Origin: Silurus meridionalis
Taxonomy: Eukaryota; Chordata; Actinopteri; Siluriformes; Siluridae
NCBI RefSeq assembly: GCF_014805685.1
Contig: NC_060896.1
Coordinates: 4,068,889 to 4,132,888 of the forward strand
Direction: 5' to 3'
DNA length: 64,000 bases
Shown here piece by piece: positions 24,645 to 35,390 of the stretch; position 1 is the stretch's first letter, and the number at the start of each line of letters is the position of its first letter. The notes under the pieces were generated by a model. That model had not been told where the DNA came from and did no database searches. It saw only the letters and a list, made by a program, of their open reading frames with translations. The position numbers and the translations under genes were made by a program.

Positions 24645-24838
24645 CTTTTACTTATCCAGAGCGACTTACAGTTTATACAAGTGAACGCTTGAAGGTTAAG
24701 GGTTTAAGCATTGGGCCATTGGGTGGGCACCTTACAAGGGCCTTGCTCAAGGGCCCAACAGTGGCAACTTGGCAGTGTTGGGATTTAAACTCATGACCTT
24801 TCGATCAGAATTCCAACATCCTAACGACTGAGCTCCCG
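24645..24838 (-). mobile_element. SINE, minus strand, near full length
   Basis: Tail 'cttatccagagcgacttaca', middle 'aagggccttgctcaagggcc' and 'acagtggcaacttggcagtg', B box 'tgggatttaaactcatgacc', head 'cctaacgactgagctccc'. Confidence 0.8.
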
Positions 24839-25360
24839 CTTCCCCTATTCACCTCTGCTGCACATTATCTTAACATCTGCACCGAACATTGTATTCATAT
24901 TCAGCCGCCTCCCTATTATCGATCTGGAGGACAAATGAAAGAAGAAAAGATATAAATGAATGGTTCACATGTTCTTCAGTTAATCAGTGTCTACAGCCCA
25001 CAGATAGTATATCCAATCACTGAAGGTCACGCTCTGTAGTTTTATTCCTCAGCTAATCGATAGACACACATCATCCATTTATACTAAGAAAAGCAGGAAA
25101 AAAGCCAATACCTGTTGGGCTGAAAGGTTAAAAGCAGCATAAAGAGGACTTTCCATTAATAATAAGAGCTGCTGTACATAAGCTGTGGTCGGTTGTGGCA
25201 TTTGAGGTCGTGGAAACGTCCCTTCATCAGGATGACGACTGGATCTGCTGCTCAGCTCCTTCATGATAATGTACAGAAGTGTACTATCTCGCTATATAAT
25301 ATCAATTAACACAGATTCATAATCTTCCAATTAATTGCTTGCTGCAGCAAAAACAAAAAT
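24839..25360. other. Low-copy sequence, nothing recognised
   Basis: No coding or repeat signal. Confidence 0.4.
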
Positions 25361-25361
25361 A

Positions 25362-25572
25362 TGCAATTTCTTTCTTTCAACTTCTCCCATTAGGGGGCGC
25401 CACAGCGGATCATCCGTATTCATGATCCGCAGCCCTCCCCATTTATCCGGGCTTGGGACCGGCACTAAGAGTGTACTGTCTTGTGCAACCCTAATGATTC
25501 CCTGACTGGGAATCGAACCCAGTCCACAGCGGTGAGAACGCCGCATCCTAACCACTAACCATTGTCAGGCCG
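25362..25572 (-). mobile_element. tRNA-Glu-derived SINE, minus strand
   Basis: The head (about 25495-25565 reversed) keeps the layout of a Glu tRNA, with TTC in the anticodon position, B box GGTTCGATTCCC and a closing TCAGGGAA. The body 'gtgccggtcccaagcccgga' follows, then a tail equal to the LINE 3' end (gatccgctgtggcgccccct) and a short GAAAG end. Same family as 40533-40779. Confidence 0.85.
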
Positions 25573-26464
25573 TGTATTTTTGTGCGTTACAGTTTTCCTT
25601 GGGATTTGAAATGAAGGCAAATTGTGTGTTTTTGTGCAAATTCTACATTCAAGTATAAATGGTTCTGGCTGTTTTGCCGACCTCATGATGTCCATTGAAA
25701 AATGTCCGTTTTGTAAATGTCCTTATGAGTATACCTGCAACCAAATCCATTTTCTTCTCTTCTGTCAGTCAGTGTGGAAAATGAAAAACCAGCTATTAAA
25801 TCCACACTCATATAGTTGAACTTGTGCTACGAAGTCTCTGACCATCCAATCAAATCACGCGAAAAAGCTAAAGTTACTGGACACCTGGAATGACCATATA
25901 AAGCAGTCTAATTATCTTTGACCCCAGCAGCACATGATGTGAAAGCTGAAATCTGTTTCGATAGAAACTCAAACTGAAAATTTCACACGCAGCAGCCGCT
26001 CGTCCAAGAGAAATGGTAAGAAACAACTCATACATTCACTATTCATATCCATACATCCGCTATGTATATTCATATATCCACTAATCATATCCATCCACAG
26101 TGGCTCTTTACTGACCCATTTTGTGTCATTCAACAACCTTTTTGCTGAACATTACAGCTGCATCTTATTCATCTTATCCATTATCATGAATGACTAATGG
26201 AATTCGGCTTATGTGTTACCTCATATTTATACCCCTGTGAAACAAGAAGTCATGATTGAACAATTTTCTGTTCCTAGTCACTCAGGTGTGAGGAAAAAAT
26301 AATTCAGAGCAAAATAAAAAAATGTGCCCAGCAGTGGCTTGTGGGAAATGTAGTGTGTGTACATGCTTAAACAAGAAGTTATTAAATTAGATCTGTTTGT
26401 TTATCTGCACTGTTTTTTATTGTGATGGTTGTTGAGATGAGAAAAGGTGCAACAAAGTTAAATA

Positions 26465-26495
<31 letters not shown>

Positions 26496-27269
26496 TGCAT
26501 TAGATTGTGTCTCAGATTGGGGATCGATTGTAATGAGCTCAAATTATTGTCCATTGCAGAGTTTTAGATATTTCAAATGTTCTCTCTGTATTTCCTCCAT
26601 ATTTCATCCAGCATGTTTTAATGAAGTGAAAGGAAACTGGTAAACTGGAAACACAGGAACAACAAGAGAAACAGTTTTAGCATTCGGTATAAAATTATGA
26701 TGTAATTAGTAAATCTAGTACGATTATATTTAATATAATCAAAACTTTGACTCGTACACACCCAGGCCAAAAAAAACAGTTTGTGTATCTCTAAAGCACG
26801 CTTATCTACTCCAACTTCCTGTGCTTTTCGTAAGACTGGATGGTAATCTATGATGTATGGAAAGAAACCATCTGAATTTGACCAAAAATACACAATTTTA
26901 TCTGCTGTTATTGTTCAAAAAGCTCATATACTTGATTACATGTTGAAAACACAATCCTAAACACTTTACATGCATTTCGCTGGACATCAGGCAGGAAGAA
27001 CTGGCATGTCCTGCTACCCCAAAGACAAAATAAAGCCTCTGGCACAGAGCGACTGTATTTCACCCAAAAACTCCCTGCCACAGTCGATTGCCTCCCCTGA
27101 TGGGACGTTATTCTTCCACCACAGAAAGGTTTTGTTCCCTCCAGCTCTTTTCCTCTTTCCCTCCATTTTCTTCTTTGCATCAGTGGATATGTTTAAGCAC
27201 TGTGTAACATACCAATAAAGAAAAAGTGAAAAGACTGGGAAAGAAAGTAAATGAGTGAGTGATTGAGAG

Positions 27270-27272
<3 letters not shown>
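25573..27272. other. Low-copy intergenic or intronic DNA
   Basis: Contains (TTA)n at 26464-26493. No gene recognised. Several open frames (26618-26893, 26908-27180) lack features of known families. Confidence 0.4.

Positions 27273-27302
<30 letters not shown>
27273..27302. repeat. (GA)n microsatellite
   Basis: About 14 GA units. Confidence 0.95.
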
Positions 27303-27305
<3 letters not shown>

Positions 27306-27904
27306 AAGGCAGGATTGTTGAGCTGTTCATGCCTCAGCAGGCCTGTCTCATGAACGCAGGCTTTGTGTGGGAGGCTACGTCCTGAACTACACAAACAGCA
27401 AACACGTGCAAGTGTCCCGAACAAGCAGCAGCAAGCGCCGCCATTCAAACGCAAACATACACACTCACAAACAAAGAGATAACAAATTGCACATGAAATC
27501 CTCAAGTGGAGGTACAGAATCATTTTGCAAAAAAAAACGACTGCTTCAGAACTTGTTAGTGGAGATTTATGAATGTTTGGAGGTAAAGTGGTGAGAATCT
27601 TCATCTGAGCTCAACAGAGAGCACTTTCTGAGAAAACTGGAACCTCTGGCTCAGGTAATGTCTTTTAAAGGTAAATAAAAGAATCTAAAGAGACTTTTAT
27701 ATGAACTTTTATGATTAAAACTTGATCCTCAACAGTTTATTTTAATCCTCATTTCATGTTTAACATCTGAAAACAGTGCTCCAATGCCACACGTCTTTCA
27801 GTCTGTTCAACACCAAGTCTCAGGCGTAAACTGTGTCATAAAGCAGCATTGAATTCTGGAAATTGGTGTTCTGACATATTCAGTAGGTTGGATTTCTCAT
27901 TTGC
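27303..27904. other. Low-copy sequence
   Basis: No gene recognised. A 196-codon minus-strand open frame spanning 27014-27604 crosses the GA repeat and has no protein family character. Confidence 0.4.
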
Positions 27905-28610
27905 AATGTTGGATGAAGTACACAAACCATGTAGTTGAGTAAAAGATACAGAAGGTAAAATATTTCTTTAGTAAAAGTGCTCCTTTTAAATGTTTATTAA
28001 AAATACAAAAGTTTTAACCTTAAATGTACTTAAGTGTCCAAAATATTATGATTTATTATAACTATAATTTTCAATTATCATTTTTATCACTAGACTTTTT
28101 ACTTAATTAACTCAGTTTATGTGAAAAGACTCGAATGTCTCAGCACACTGATCTATTAATAGAATGATATTAATGACTCAAACACTGATTTATTTCTATT
28201 ACAATGATCACAAGCCCAAAACCTTCTTTTCAACTACTTTAGCAAAACAATTGCGCAAATGAGGTCACGTGTGTTGTGGGGAGTTCGCGTCTGGAGTTTC
28301 TTCATCATTTATTCCTCTTTAAATGTTCTGCTTGATGTTAAACTGACGATGAGTAGATAAACCAAGTGCCAATCAGAACGAGTTTAAAACAGAGCGAGCC
28401 CTCTGAATGGTTGCTTGTTGCATGTTTGACCAGTTATGTTTTTATCCTCGTGAATAAAAAAGGAACGACTGATTTCACAAAATTGAGTAGAAAGTTAAAA
28501 GATATTTGCCGTGGAAATAAATTAAAGTCTCCCCTTCAGTAGGTGAAAATAAAAAATACTTGCGTATAGTAACAAATTACATTTACTTGGTTACTGTCCA
28601 CCACTGCTTA
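27905..28610 (+). mobile_element. hAT-like repeat with Tol2-style ends, longer copy
   Basis: Starts 'caatgttggatgaagtacac', has 'gtagttgagtaaaagataca', and ends 'ggttactgtccaccactg'. Compared with 11619-12098 it keeps an extra middle segment (around 28230-28390) that is also present in the inverted copy near 8040-8200. Non-coding. Confidence 0.7.
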
Positions 28611-29280
28611 GTTATGGTTGTGTTTTTTAGCTAACAGTGAACCTAATTGTGAATTCACATTCCTTGGGTTTCCATAGATTCAATTAACATAGATTCCCAA
28701 CCCTGTAATTGTAACCCAGTGCTTCATCAGTCCAAAGCAACAAGGTTTCTACAGCGAAGGATATTTATGCCAGGGGGAATTCAATGCCATCCTGAGGCTC
28801 CCAATATGCCAGTGGGCTGCCCTGTCCCGCATCCCTAACCACTCCATTATCCTACATACAAAGACAGGCTTGGAAAGGCAAATCTGCCTCTCCCTCACGC
28901 TTTGTTCCTTCTTCCTGAAGAGTGAAAGGAAAAGCAGAGTGACACTGATAGAGAGAAAGAACTAGAAGGAAAGGGAAGGGAGGGAGGTGTGAGAAGTGTA
29001 ACACTAACTCTATTGGTGAAAACCCATAGGCACGAGCAGCAAAAAAAAGATAACGCTGAAAGTGGGACAGGAAGCGACAGAGGCATAAATCTTATTTGCA
29101 CTCGAAGCAGCAATTTCGCAACGCATTAGAGGTTTTTTTTTTCCCACTTAAACTGATGACATCATTTCATCAACACTGCGAAATCGTCCTGCTTGACAAA
29201 GTGCCAAAGTTTGTACCGCCAAAGTCAGTATGTTGCAAGAGCGGATTTGCAGGTGCTGGTGCAGTAGACATGATCTCGGA

Positions 29281-29284
<4 letters not shown>
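28611..29284. other. Low-copy sequence, nothing recognised
   Basis: No gene or repeat identified. Confidence 0.4.
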
Positions 29285-29341
<57 letters not shown>

Positions 29342-29424
29342 AAAAGATCAGTTAATTATTTTTGTGTAGGAAAGCAGTTAAACCATAGCAACATGAGAAG
29401 AACTGCATTTTTTTTATTTATACA

Positions 29425-29507
<83 letters not shown>

Positions 29508-29544
29508 GTATACACACTATATATATATATACACACAGTATACA
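29285..29544. repeat. (CA)n and (TA)n arrays
   Basis: (CA)n at 29285-29337, (TA)n at about 29428-29500, then a twice-repeated 'acacacagtatacacactat' segment running into the end of the next Tc1-like element. Confidence 0.95.
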
Positions 29545-29892
29545 CACTATATGGACAAAAGTATTGGGATATCTGACCTTTCCTGCTATATGTGGTTCTT
29601 CTCCACAAAGCTGGAAGCACACAATTAAATAGAATGTCTTTGGATGTGGTAGAAGATCTGGTTTACAAGGTTTGGAGTGGAAGATCTTGAGTGGTCTGCT
29701 ATGGAGCTCTGATCTCATCCCTACTGAACACCTTCGGGTTGAATGTGAACGCTGACTGCACCCCAGGTCTCCTCACCTTCATCAGTACCTGTCTTGAACT
29801 CATACCCTTGTGGCTGATGAACACAAATATCCGTAAGCACACTCCAAAACCTAGTAGAACATCTTCCCTGAAGAGTGGAGGGGCAAACTGTG
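29545..29892 (+). mobile_element. Tc1-like element with intact left end
   Basis: Left end 'ctatatggacaaaagtattg', then 'tcctgctatatgtggttctt', 'gatctcatccctactgaaca' and 'cacaccaggtctcctcacc'-like text as in the other copies, ending around 'cttccctgaagagtggaggg'. The catalytic core is deleted. Confidence 0.8.
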
Positions 29893-32327
29893 CCCTTATG
29901 GATTTAATGTGGAAGTATAATCTATTATATAATACAAATTAAGTTTAATTCATGTGTATTATAATATCCGTAATCACAGAATTAGGTCAATCGAGTACGA
30001 TTTGAAGGGATGGGTGTTGTTTTGAGGGTTTGTGTATATTTTTAGGTGTTTCCACAGCTGCATGTAAAACGTTGTTTATAAAAGTAAAACCAGGTTTAAT
30101 GAACCAAAGGGTTAAAATCAATAGAAAAATTTGTTTGCAATTTGCTGTTTATTTTTCACGAAAGCAGTGCAGGGACTTGTATTGAGTTAATATAAGTTTC
30201 AACTTTTAAAAGAAAAAACCAAAAATACAAAATACTGAAGATGAGCATTAGATGAGCTTTAAGATCATATTATTATTACATCATTACAGTAACAGTAGAG
30301 ATCGACGGAAATCTAAAACACGATATGCATGCAGGGTGCGCAAACTTTTGCAGCCTACTATTTATATCCACTCCTGAGAACGACTCATCCAGCAAATGTT
30401 GTGATGAAATGTCCAAATCCCCGTTGCGAAAGATCGTCTGTCTGTAAGAGCGTTTCGAATGAAAGGTCCAGATTTAAAAGAATAGCTCGTGTTGCCTTTG
30501 CGCTATTATGCAAAAGTCTGATCGAATTAAGCCAGAATACAAGGACGCGTGTCTTTCACCTCGTGCCTGTGATGCAGAGCTTTTTTTGGTTAAAGATAAT
30601 GGAAATTTTTTCTCAGCCTCAGGAAAGCAGGCTGATAAATTTCACGCTTCGCTTCACTTTTATGAGCAAAATCCTCCACGAGCTAATTTGCATATTAATA
30701 CGCACTTTGAAGACAAACCCGGTCCTTTAAAAAACACTCTATAATCGTGGCCATACGTGAGCTCGAGGATTAATAGATTGGAAATCTAACTGCCACCAGC
30801 TATCACTGTTCTCCGAATTAACCCCGGCCGTTTATTCGCCAGGCATCGGGCGAGTCAGGACCGGATTTGCTTCCTGCAGTTTTTTAAGTTCAAAGCATTC
30901 CGATCTGCATGTTCTGTGGCATTTATGGTATTCGTATAATGAGGTTTGGCAAGACTATGGCGCGATATCCAAAATCGCTTGATCTGGTTTCGCCTGGATT
31001 CTCAGATTGTGATTGTATTCTAATACCTGGTTCAGCCATCTTCAGTAAGAGTAAGATTCATCCTGGTCAGGGTTCCACATTCATATTCACATTCTCATTG
31101 ACATTCCCATCCAGACCTTAATTTACATCTATTAATGTTTTTGGGAAGTCTGAAGAACCGGGAGAACCGAACTGCTTCAGCTACTTTCAGTAAGAGCCAT
31201 GTTTGCACACTTTCATTTACACCCACATAGGTTTTTCCTCAAACAGTGTTAACTCTTCTTGGAAAAACCTTTAAAACAAATATGCAAAAACGAGGGTCAT
31301 TTCACCAGACAGCATCGAATAGCGATCATATTCCGTTTATTTATCAATTGTATTTATACTTTTGATACTTAATGCACTGGATTGCATTGATTTTCTGTCT
31401 AATTCTACATTTGGATTGCTAATTTGCATATTCTCAGCATCTGGAATAAGTGTCCATGCAGGTGCTGATAAAAACAAGTTTTGGGTCGATTTCGGCTCAA
31501 TTTCAGGCCCAACAGGCAAAACGTCTTTATCTAGTAGGAATTAATTTTCTGTGGAATCGACGCAATCACGTGGTTTTGCTCATGAGAACGCCTTCTGGAA
31601 CTTCTAAAACTAATAAAACAAATACAGGTGCTAAATTTGTATGACGAGTCTTGTGAGTGTTCGATTTTTCATATCTGTTTGTCTACTGTTTTTTTTGGAG
31701 CATATTCATGAGCCAGAGGGGGCGAATCCTGGATAAGATTTTACCTTCGGAAAAACTACAACGCAGCTTTGTTTATCGGCGAGAAATAACGGATCGTCCA
31801 CAGGGACTGAGAGACGGATTGTGGAAGCAAGTCCTCCATTTACCACGTCTTGTTTTTTATTTATTCAAAACCATTTCGCAGTTGACGTCTTCTCGTCTTC
31901 TCTTTCAATCGAGGAGGAAATATAGACGGCCTCGGGTCATAGTACTTCTTTTAATTGTGTTGCACTCGGATAATACAGAGCACCGCTCGCTTGTCTAATC
32001 TAACCTGTGGACTGAGCATTGATCGGATGGTTCGTCCATCGCGAGGGTGCAGTTCGAATAATACTGACAATACTGATAGTACAGTACAATGAATGCATAT
32101 TCACATGATAAGCAATTACAGTGAGAACAACGATTATATACAGTACGTGTCACATCAAATCACGTACATGAATCCTGTTATTCCACGTGTACGGAATGTC
32201 CAGTCACTGGCTTACGGCTTGATATTCAATAGTGTTCATGAATTTTTTAGCATCACATTTTTTTGATACGATCAGTGCTTTTTTTTTGTAAAAAGTCAGT
32301 GCACAGTGGAAAAAAGTTCCTGAATCC
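29893..32327 (-). other. Repeat-poor region downstream of p2ry1: probable 3' UTR and regulatory DNA
   Basis: About 2.4 kb free of recognisable repeats, which is exceptional here. It lies directly 3' of p2ry1 on its strand. Minus-strand AATAAA signals occur (for example the complement of 31336-31341), so part may be 3' UTR. A 15-mer gctaatttgcatatt with an octamer (POU) core occurs twice (30682-30696, 31418-31432). The extent of the UTR versus enhancer DNA cannot be fixed from sequence. Confidence 0.45.
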
Positions 32328-33392
32328 TCAGAGCGGTCTGCTCCCGTTCTCGCCATACTCCGGCAGGCTGTTTAGAGCGGTTTCCTCGCTCTTGGATTGC
32401 AGCACGACTTCACCCTTCCTGGAATTTTTCCTTGTGACCCTGGAGAGCCGCCGTCGAAATGTGTCCCCGGCTAAAAAGTAGAGGATGGGATCTACGCAGC
32501 TGTTGAGGCTGGCTAAACCCCGGGTGACCTGGTAGGTGGCGTAGACCCTGTTGTTGAACTCGCACATCTCAGGGCTCTGGAAGTAGAGCCGGGCTCGCAT
32601 GTTGAGGTTCTTCATGACGTGGAAGGGCAGGTAGGAGACGGCAAAGACGGCGAGCACGATGATGACCAGGTGGATGGATTTCTTGCGGAGTGGCGCGTTG
32701 TCCATATCGTTGTAAATGAGCGCTTTGACGATGAACCCGTAGCAGCCAAAGATGACCACGAAGGGCACGCAGAATCCGAACACGGTCATGCACATGCTGT
32801 AGACGAAGTAACCCGAGAGCTCGTCCTCGGTGGTCGTGTCGTAGCAGGTCGTGACGTTGCGTTTGGGTCCCGTGCGCGAGTAGTAAAGGATCGGCGAGAT
32901 CCCGGCGATCACCACGAACCACACCAAGGCGCTGGTGCGCACCGCGTCCTTCTTATTGAGCCTCCCGAGAGACTTGAGAGGGTGAACGACACCGGAATAA
33001 CGGTGCACACTGATGCATGTCAGGAACAGGATGCTCCCATAGAGGTTGACATGGAAGATAAAGCGCTGCAGGCGGCACATGACATCGCCGAAGATCCAGT
33101 CGGTTTTGTTGAAGTAGTAGAAGATGAGGAAAGGAAGCGAGAGCACGTAGCAGAAGTCCGCCAGTGCCAGGTTGAACATGTACACCGAAATGCTGCTCCA
33201 CGGTCTCATGTGGCACACAAACATCCATATGGCCAGGCTGTTCCCAATGAAGCCGGTGATGAAGACGATGATGTAGACTGTAGGCAGGTAGTAGAACTGG
33301 AAAGCGGTTTTGGTCAGCGAGCAGCCGCGCGTGTAATTCAACGCCTGGTTCTCGGACACGTACGGAATCGTGGTAAAGTTCATGTCTGCCAT
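32328..33392 (-). CDS. p2ry1: P2Y purinoceptor 1 (ADP receptor, class A GPCR)
   Basis: A single uninterrupted coding exon of 354 residues, slightly shorter than mammalian P2Y1 (373). P2Y1 is a plasma-membrane receptor that responds to ADP and couples through Gq to phospholipase C and calcium release. Visible features: N-glycosylation sites N5 and N19; seven membrane helices (about 34-60, 68-92, 103-132, 152-172, 196-224, 238-263, 283-306); Cys24 and Cys277, the extra P2Y disulfide; Cys106 and Cys183, the canonical disulfide; HRY (130-132) in place of DRY; FHVMK (257-261) in helix 6; YQVTRG (287-292) with the ligand-contacting Arg in helix 7; DPILY (301-305). I chose the ATG at 33392 (A at -3, G at +4). 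The frame stays open to 33497, but upstream it encodes only a His/Thr repeat from a CA tract. The C-terminus ends SRPL rather than the mammalian PDZ-binding DTSL. Confidence 0.97.
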   Translation of the reverse strand: MADMNFTTIPYVSENQALNYTRGCSLTKTAFQFYYLPTVYIIVFITGFIGNSLAIWMFVCHMRPWSSISVYMFNLALADFCYVLSLPFLIFYYFNKTDWIFGDVMCRLQRFIFHVNLYGSILFLTCISVHRYSGVVHPLKSLGRLNKKDAVRTSALVWFVVIAGISPILYYSRTGPKRNVTTCYDTTTEDELSGYFVYSMCMTVFGFCVPFVVIFGCYGFIVKALIYNDMDNAPLRKKSIHLVIIVLAVFAVSYLPFHVMKNLNMRARLYFQSPEMCEFNNRVYATYQVTRGLASLNSCVDPILYFLAGDTFRRRLSRVTRKNSRKGEVVLQSKSEETALNSLPEYGENGSRPL

Positions 33393-33480
33393 GCTGGTGC
33401 CGGGAAACCAGACAGGAAACAAGTGTGTGTGTGTTTGTGTGTGTGGGTGTGTGTGTGTCAGGGGCTTGATGGAGAGACCC
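33393..33480. repeat. (GT/CA)n tract just upstream of the p2ry1 start
   Basis: An imperfect GT array at 33424-33458 begins about 32 bp upstream of the start codon (it reads as CA on the gene strand). If transcribed it lies in the 5' UTR; otherwise it is near an intron boundary or promoter. Confidence 0.9.
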
Positions 33481-33499
33481 AGAACAATCACCACCACAT

Positions 33500-33919
33500 C
33501 AGCTCATTCAGCAGTCACGAAAGTCACTCGTGTGTAATCCAAGAAGCTACCTTCACATCGCACAATCCTGCACTCAACATGTCCCATCCAGGCGGAAAGA
33601 AAAAAGGAAAGCATACGCACGCGTCTCGCACCGTGCGCTCGCCGTGCACCGTCTCTGCAACACTCACGAGTACTTCCGCTTCGTTTTCCCCGAGAAACTC
33701 CACCGAGACCCCCCCACCACCACCACCACGGGTGCGTGGACGCGCGTTTGCGCGCCCCCACCCGTGCCTCCGCGGCTCGCGTTCTCGTGCGCTGCGCTGA
33801 GCCGGTTTCGCGCGGGGACGTGGTTAAGGAAAGGCGAGTTGCGCGTGCGAGCGATACAGCTCCCGTTTCGTTTTGAGCGCATGCGGGAGGAGCCGCAGCG
33901 ACACTCATACACACGCGCG

Positions 33920-33973
<54 letters not shown>

Positions 33974-34190
33974 AAAGAGAGAGAGAGAGAAGGGAGGAGC
34001 GACGCGTGCACTGCGCCGTACGCGCGCACTTCTTTCACTTTTAATAGATTCACGCCGGTGTTGATCCGAACAGAGACCATGGCTGAAAAAAAATTTAATT
34101 AAATAAAAACACGGACGCTCACGCGTGTCTACAGGCGCCAGGGCTCCCCACGTGTGGCCCGTGCTCGCGCGCGTTCCCGAAACCACCGCT
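33500..34190 (-). promoter_or_regulatory. CpG-rich region, probable p2ry1 promoter / 5' UTR
   Basis: CpG density rises sharply from about 33600 to 34190 (runs such as cacgcgtctcgcaccgtgcg and gcgcgtttgcgcgcccccac) against a CpG-poor background. It lies immediately upstream of p2ry1 on its strand. A (GA)n array interrupts it at 33923-33990. A transcription start cannot be placed without data. The long antisense open frames here reflect GC-rich composition. Confidence 0.65.
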
Positions 34191-34324
34191 CAACACTTCC
34201 TGTAGAAATGCCGGTGAGTCAGTAAAACTGGCAGCACGGAAAAGTTCTCATGGACGAGGTGCAGGAACATCAAGAATATAACTATAATTATTCTAATTTC
34301 CTATTCAATTCCTTGCATGACGGC
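34191..34324. other. Short stretch between CpG island and minisatellite
   Basis: Nothing recognised. Confidence 0.4.
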
Positions 34325-35390
34325 ACTTAACTAATTTTATGTGCCAAAGAGGCACCCGGTGGGCACTTTACTGCCATTTATGTACCACAGAGGCAGCTAG
34401 TTGGCACTTTACTAGATTCTATATACCACAGAGGCATCCAGTGGCCACTTTACTGCATTTATGTGCCATATAGCCACCCGGTATTCACTTTGCAGCCATT
34501 TATGTTCCACAGAGGCAGCTAGTTGGCACTTCACTGCATTCTGTATACAGCAGAGGCATCCAGTGAGCACTTTACTGCATTCTATATACCACAGAGGCAT
34601 CCAGTAGCCACTTTACTGCATTTTATGTAACATATAGACACCCTAGTGGGCACTTTGCTGCAAATTATATACCATAGAGGCACCACAGTGGGTACTTCAA
34701 AACAATTTAAAGAGTTTTACTGCATTTTGTGTCGCATAAAGGTACACCAGTGGGCACTTTACTACATTTTATGTACCATAGAGGCACCCAGTGTGTATTG
34801 TACTGCAGTTTATTTACAACAGAAGCACACTTATTACAGTTTAAGGACCATAAAGACACCCTGTGGACACTTTACTGCATTTGTTATACCACAAAGGTGC
34901 CAAGTTATGTACCATAGAAACACCACAGTGGGCACTTTAGTACGATTTAAGTACCATAGAGGCGCCCTAGTTGGTGCTTTATAACATTTGTAGCATTAAG
35001 ACACCCTAGTGCGCATGTAACTGCATTTAATCTACCTTAGACGTGCCATAGTGGCAAATTTATTACAATTTAAGGACTATAGAGGTACCCTAGTAGGCAC
35101 TTTACGGTATTTTATATACCAGAGATGTGCCCAGTGGGCTCCTTATTTCATTTGATGTACCACAGAGGCACCTTAGGGGGCACTTCGCGATATTTTATAT
35201 ACGATAGTTGTGCCCAGTGGCTATTTTATTGCATTTGACGTACCATGGAGGCACACTAGTGGGCACTTTATTGCATTTTATGTACCAGAGTTGTGCCCAG
35301 TGGACCCTTTACTGCATTTTATACCATAAAAGCACCCTAGTAAGGACTTTACTACATTTTATGTGCTATAGAGGCACCATAGAAATATGT
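34325..35390. repeat. Degenerate minisatellite, about 41-bp unit, about 25 copies
   Basis: Tandem units of the type 'gaggcacccagtgggcactt' followed by 'tactgcattttatgtacca'. 'gaggca'-type anchors fall at 34349, 34390, 34431, (34471), 34512, 34553 and 34593, that is every 40-41 bp. The first six units show an A-B-C order repeated twice (cacccggt / cagctagttgg / catccagt), a 122-bp higher-order unit. Near 35120-35320 an alternation of 'gtgcccagtgg' and 'gaggcac' units gives a dimer of about 82 bp. Short open frames inside are repeat artefacts. Confidence 0.93.

Noticed and set aside
27014..27604. 196-codon minus-strand open frame
   Set aside because: Spans a GA repeat, has no family motif and no splice or promoter context.
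32619..33800. Long open frame (393 codons) opposite p2ry1
   Set aside because: It is antisense to a clearly conserved receptor gene and arises from its GC-rich codon use; no family features.
33504..34102. Coding genes in the CpG-rich region upstream of p2ry1
   Set aside because: Overlapping frames on both strands are due to GC content and a (GA)n repeat; none shows a protein family pattern.
34646..34984. 112-codon open frame with repeating YHRGT-like peptide
   Set aside because: It lies in the 41-bp minisatellite; the unit length is not a multiple of three and the peptide periodicity drifts, so it is a repeat artefact.
34325..35390. CRISPR-like array
   Set aside because: Units are directly tandem and degenerate, with no constant repeat alternating with unique spacers, and the genome is eukaryotic.
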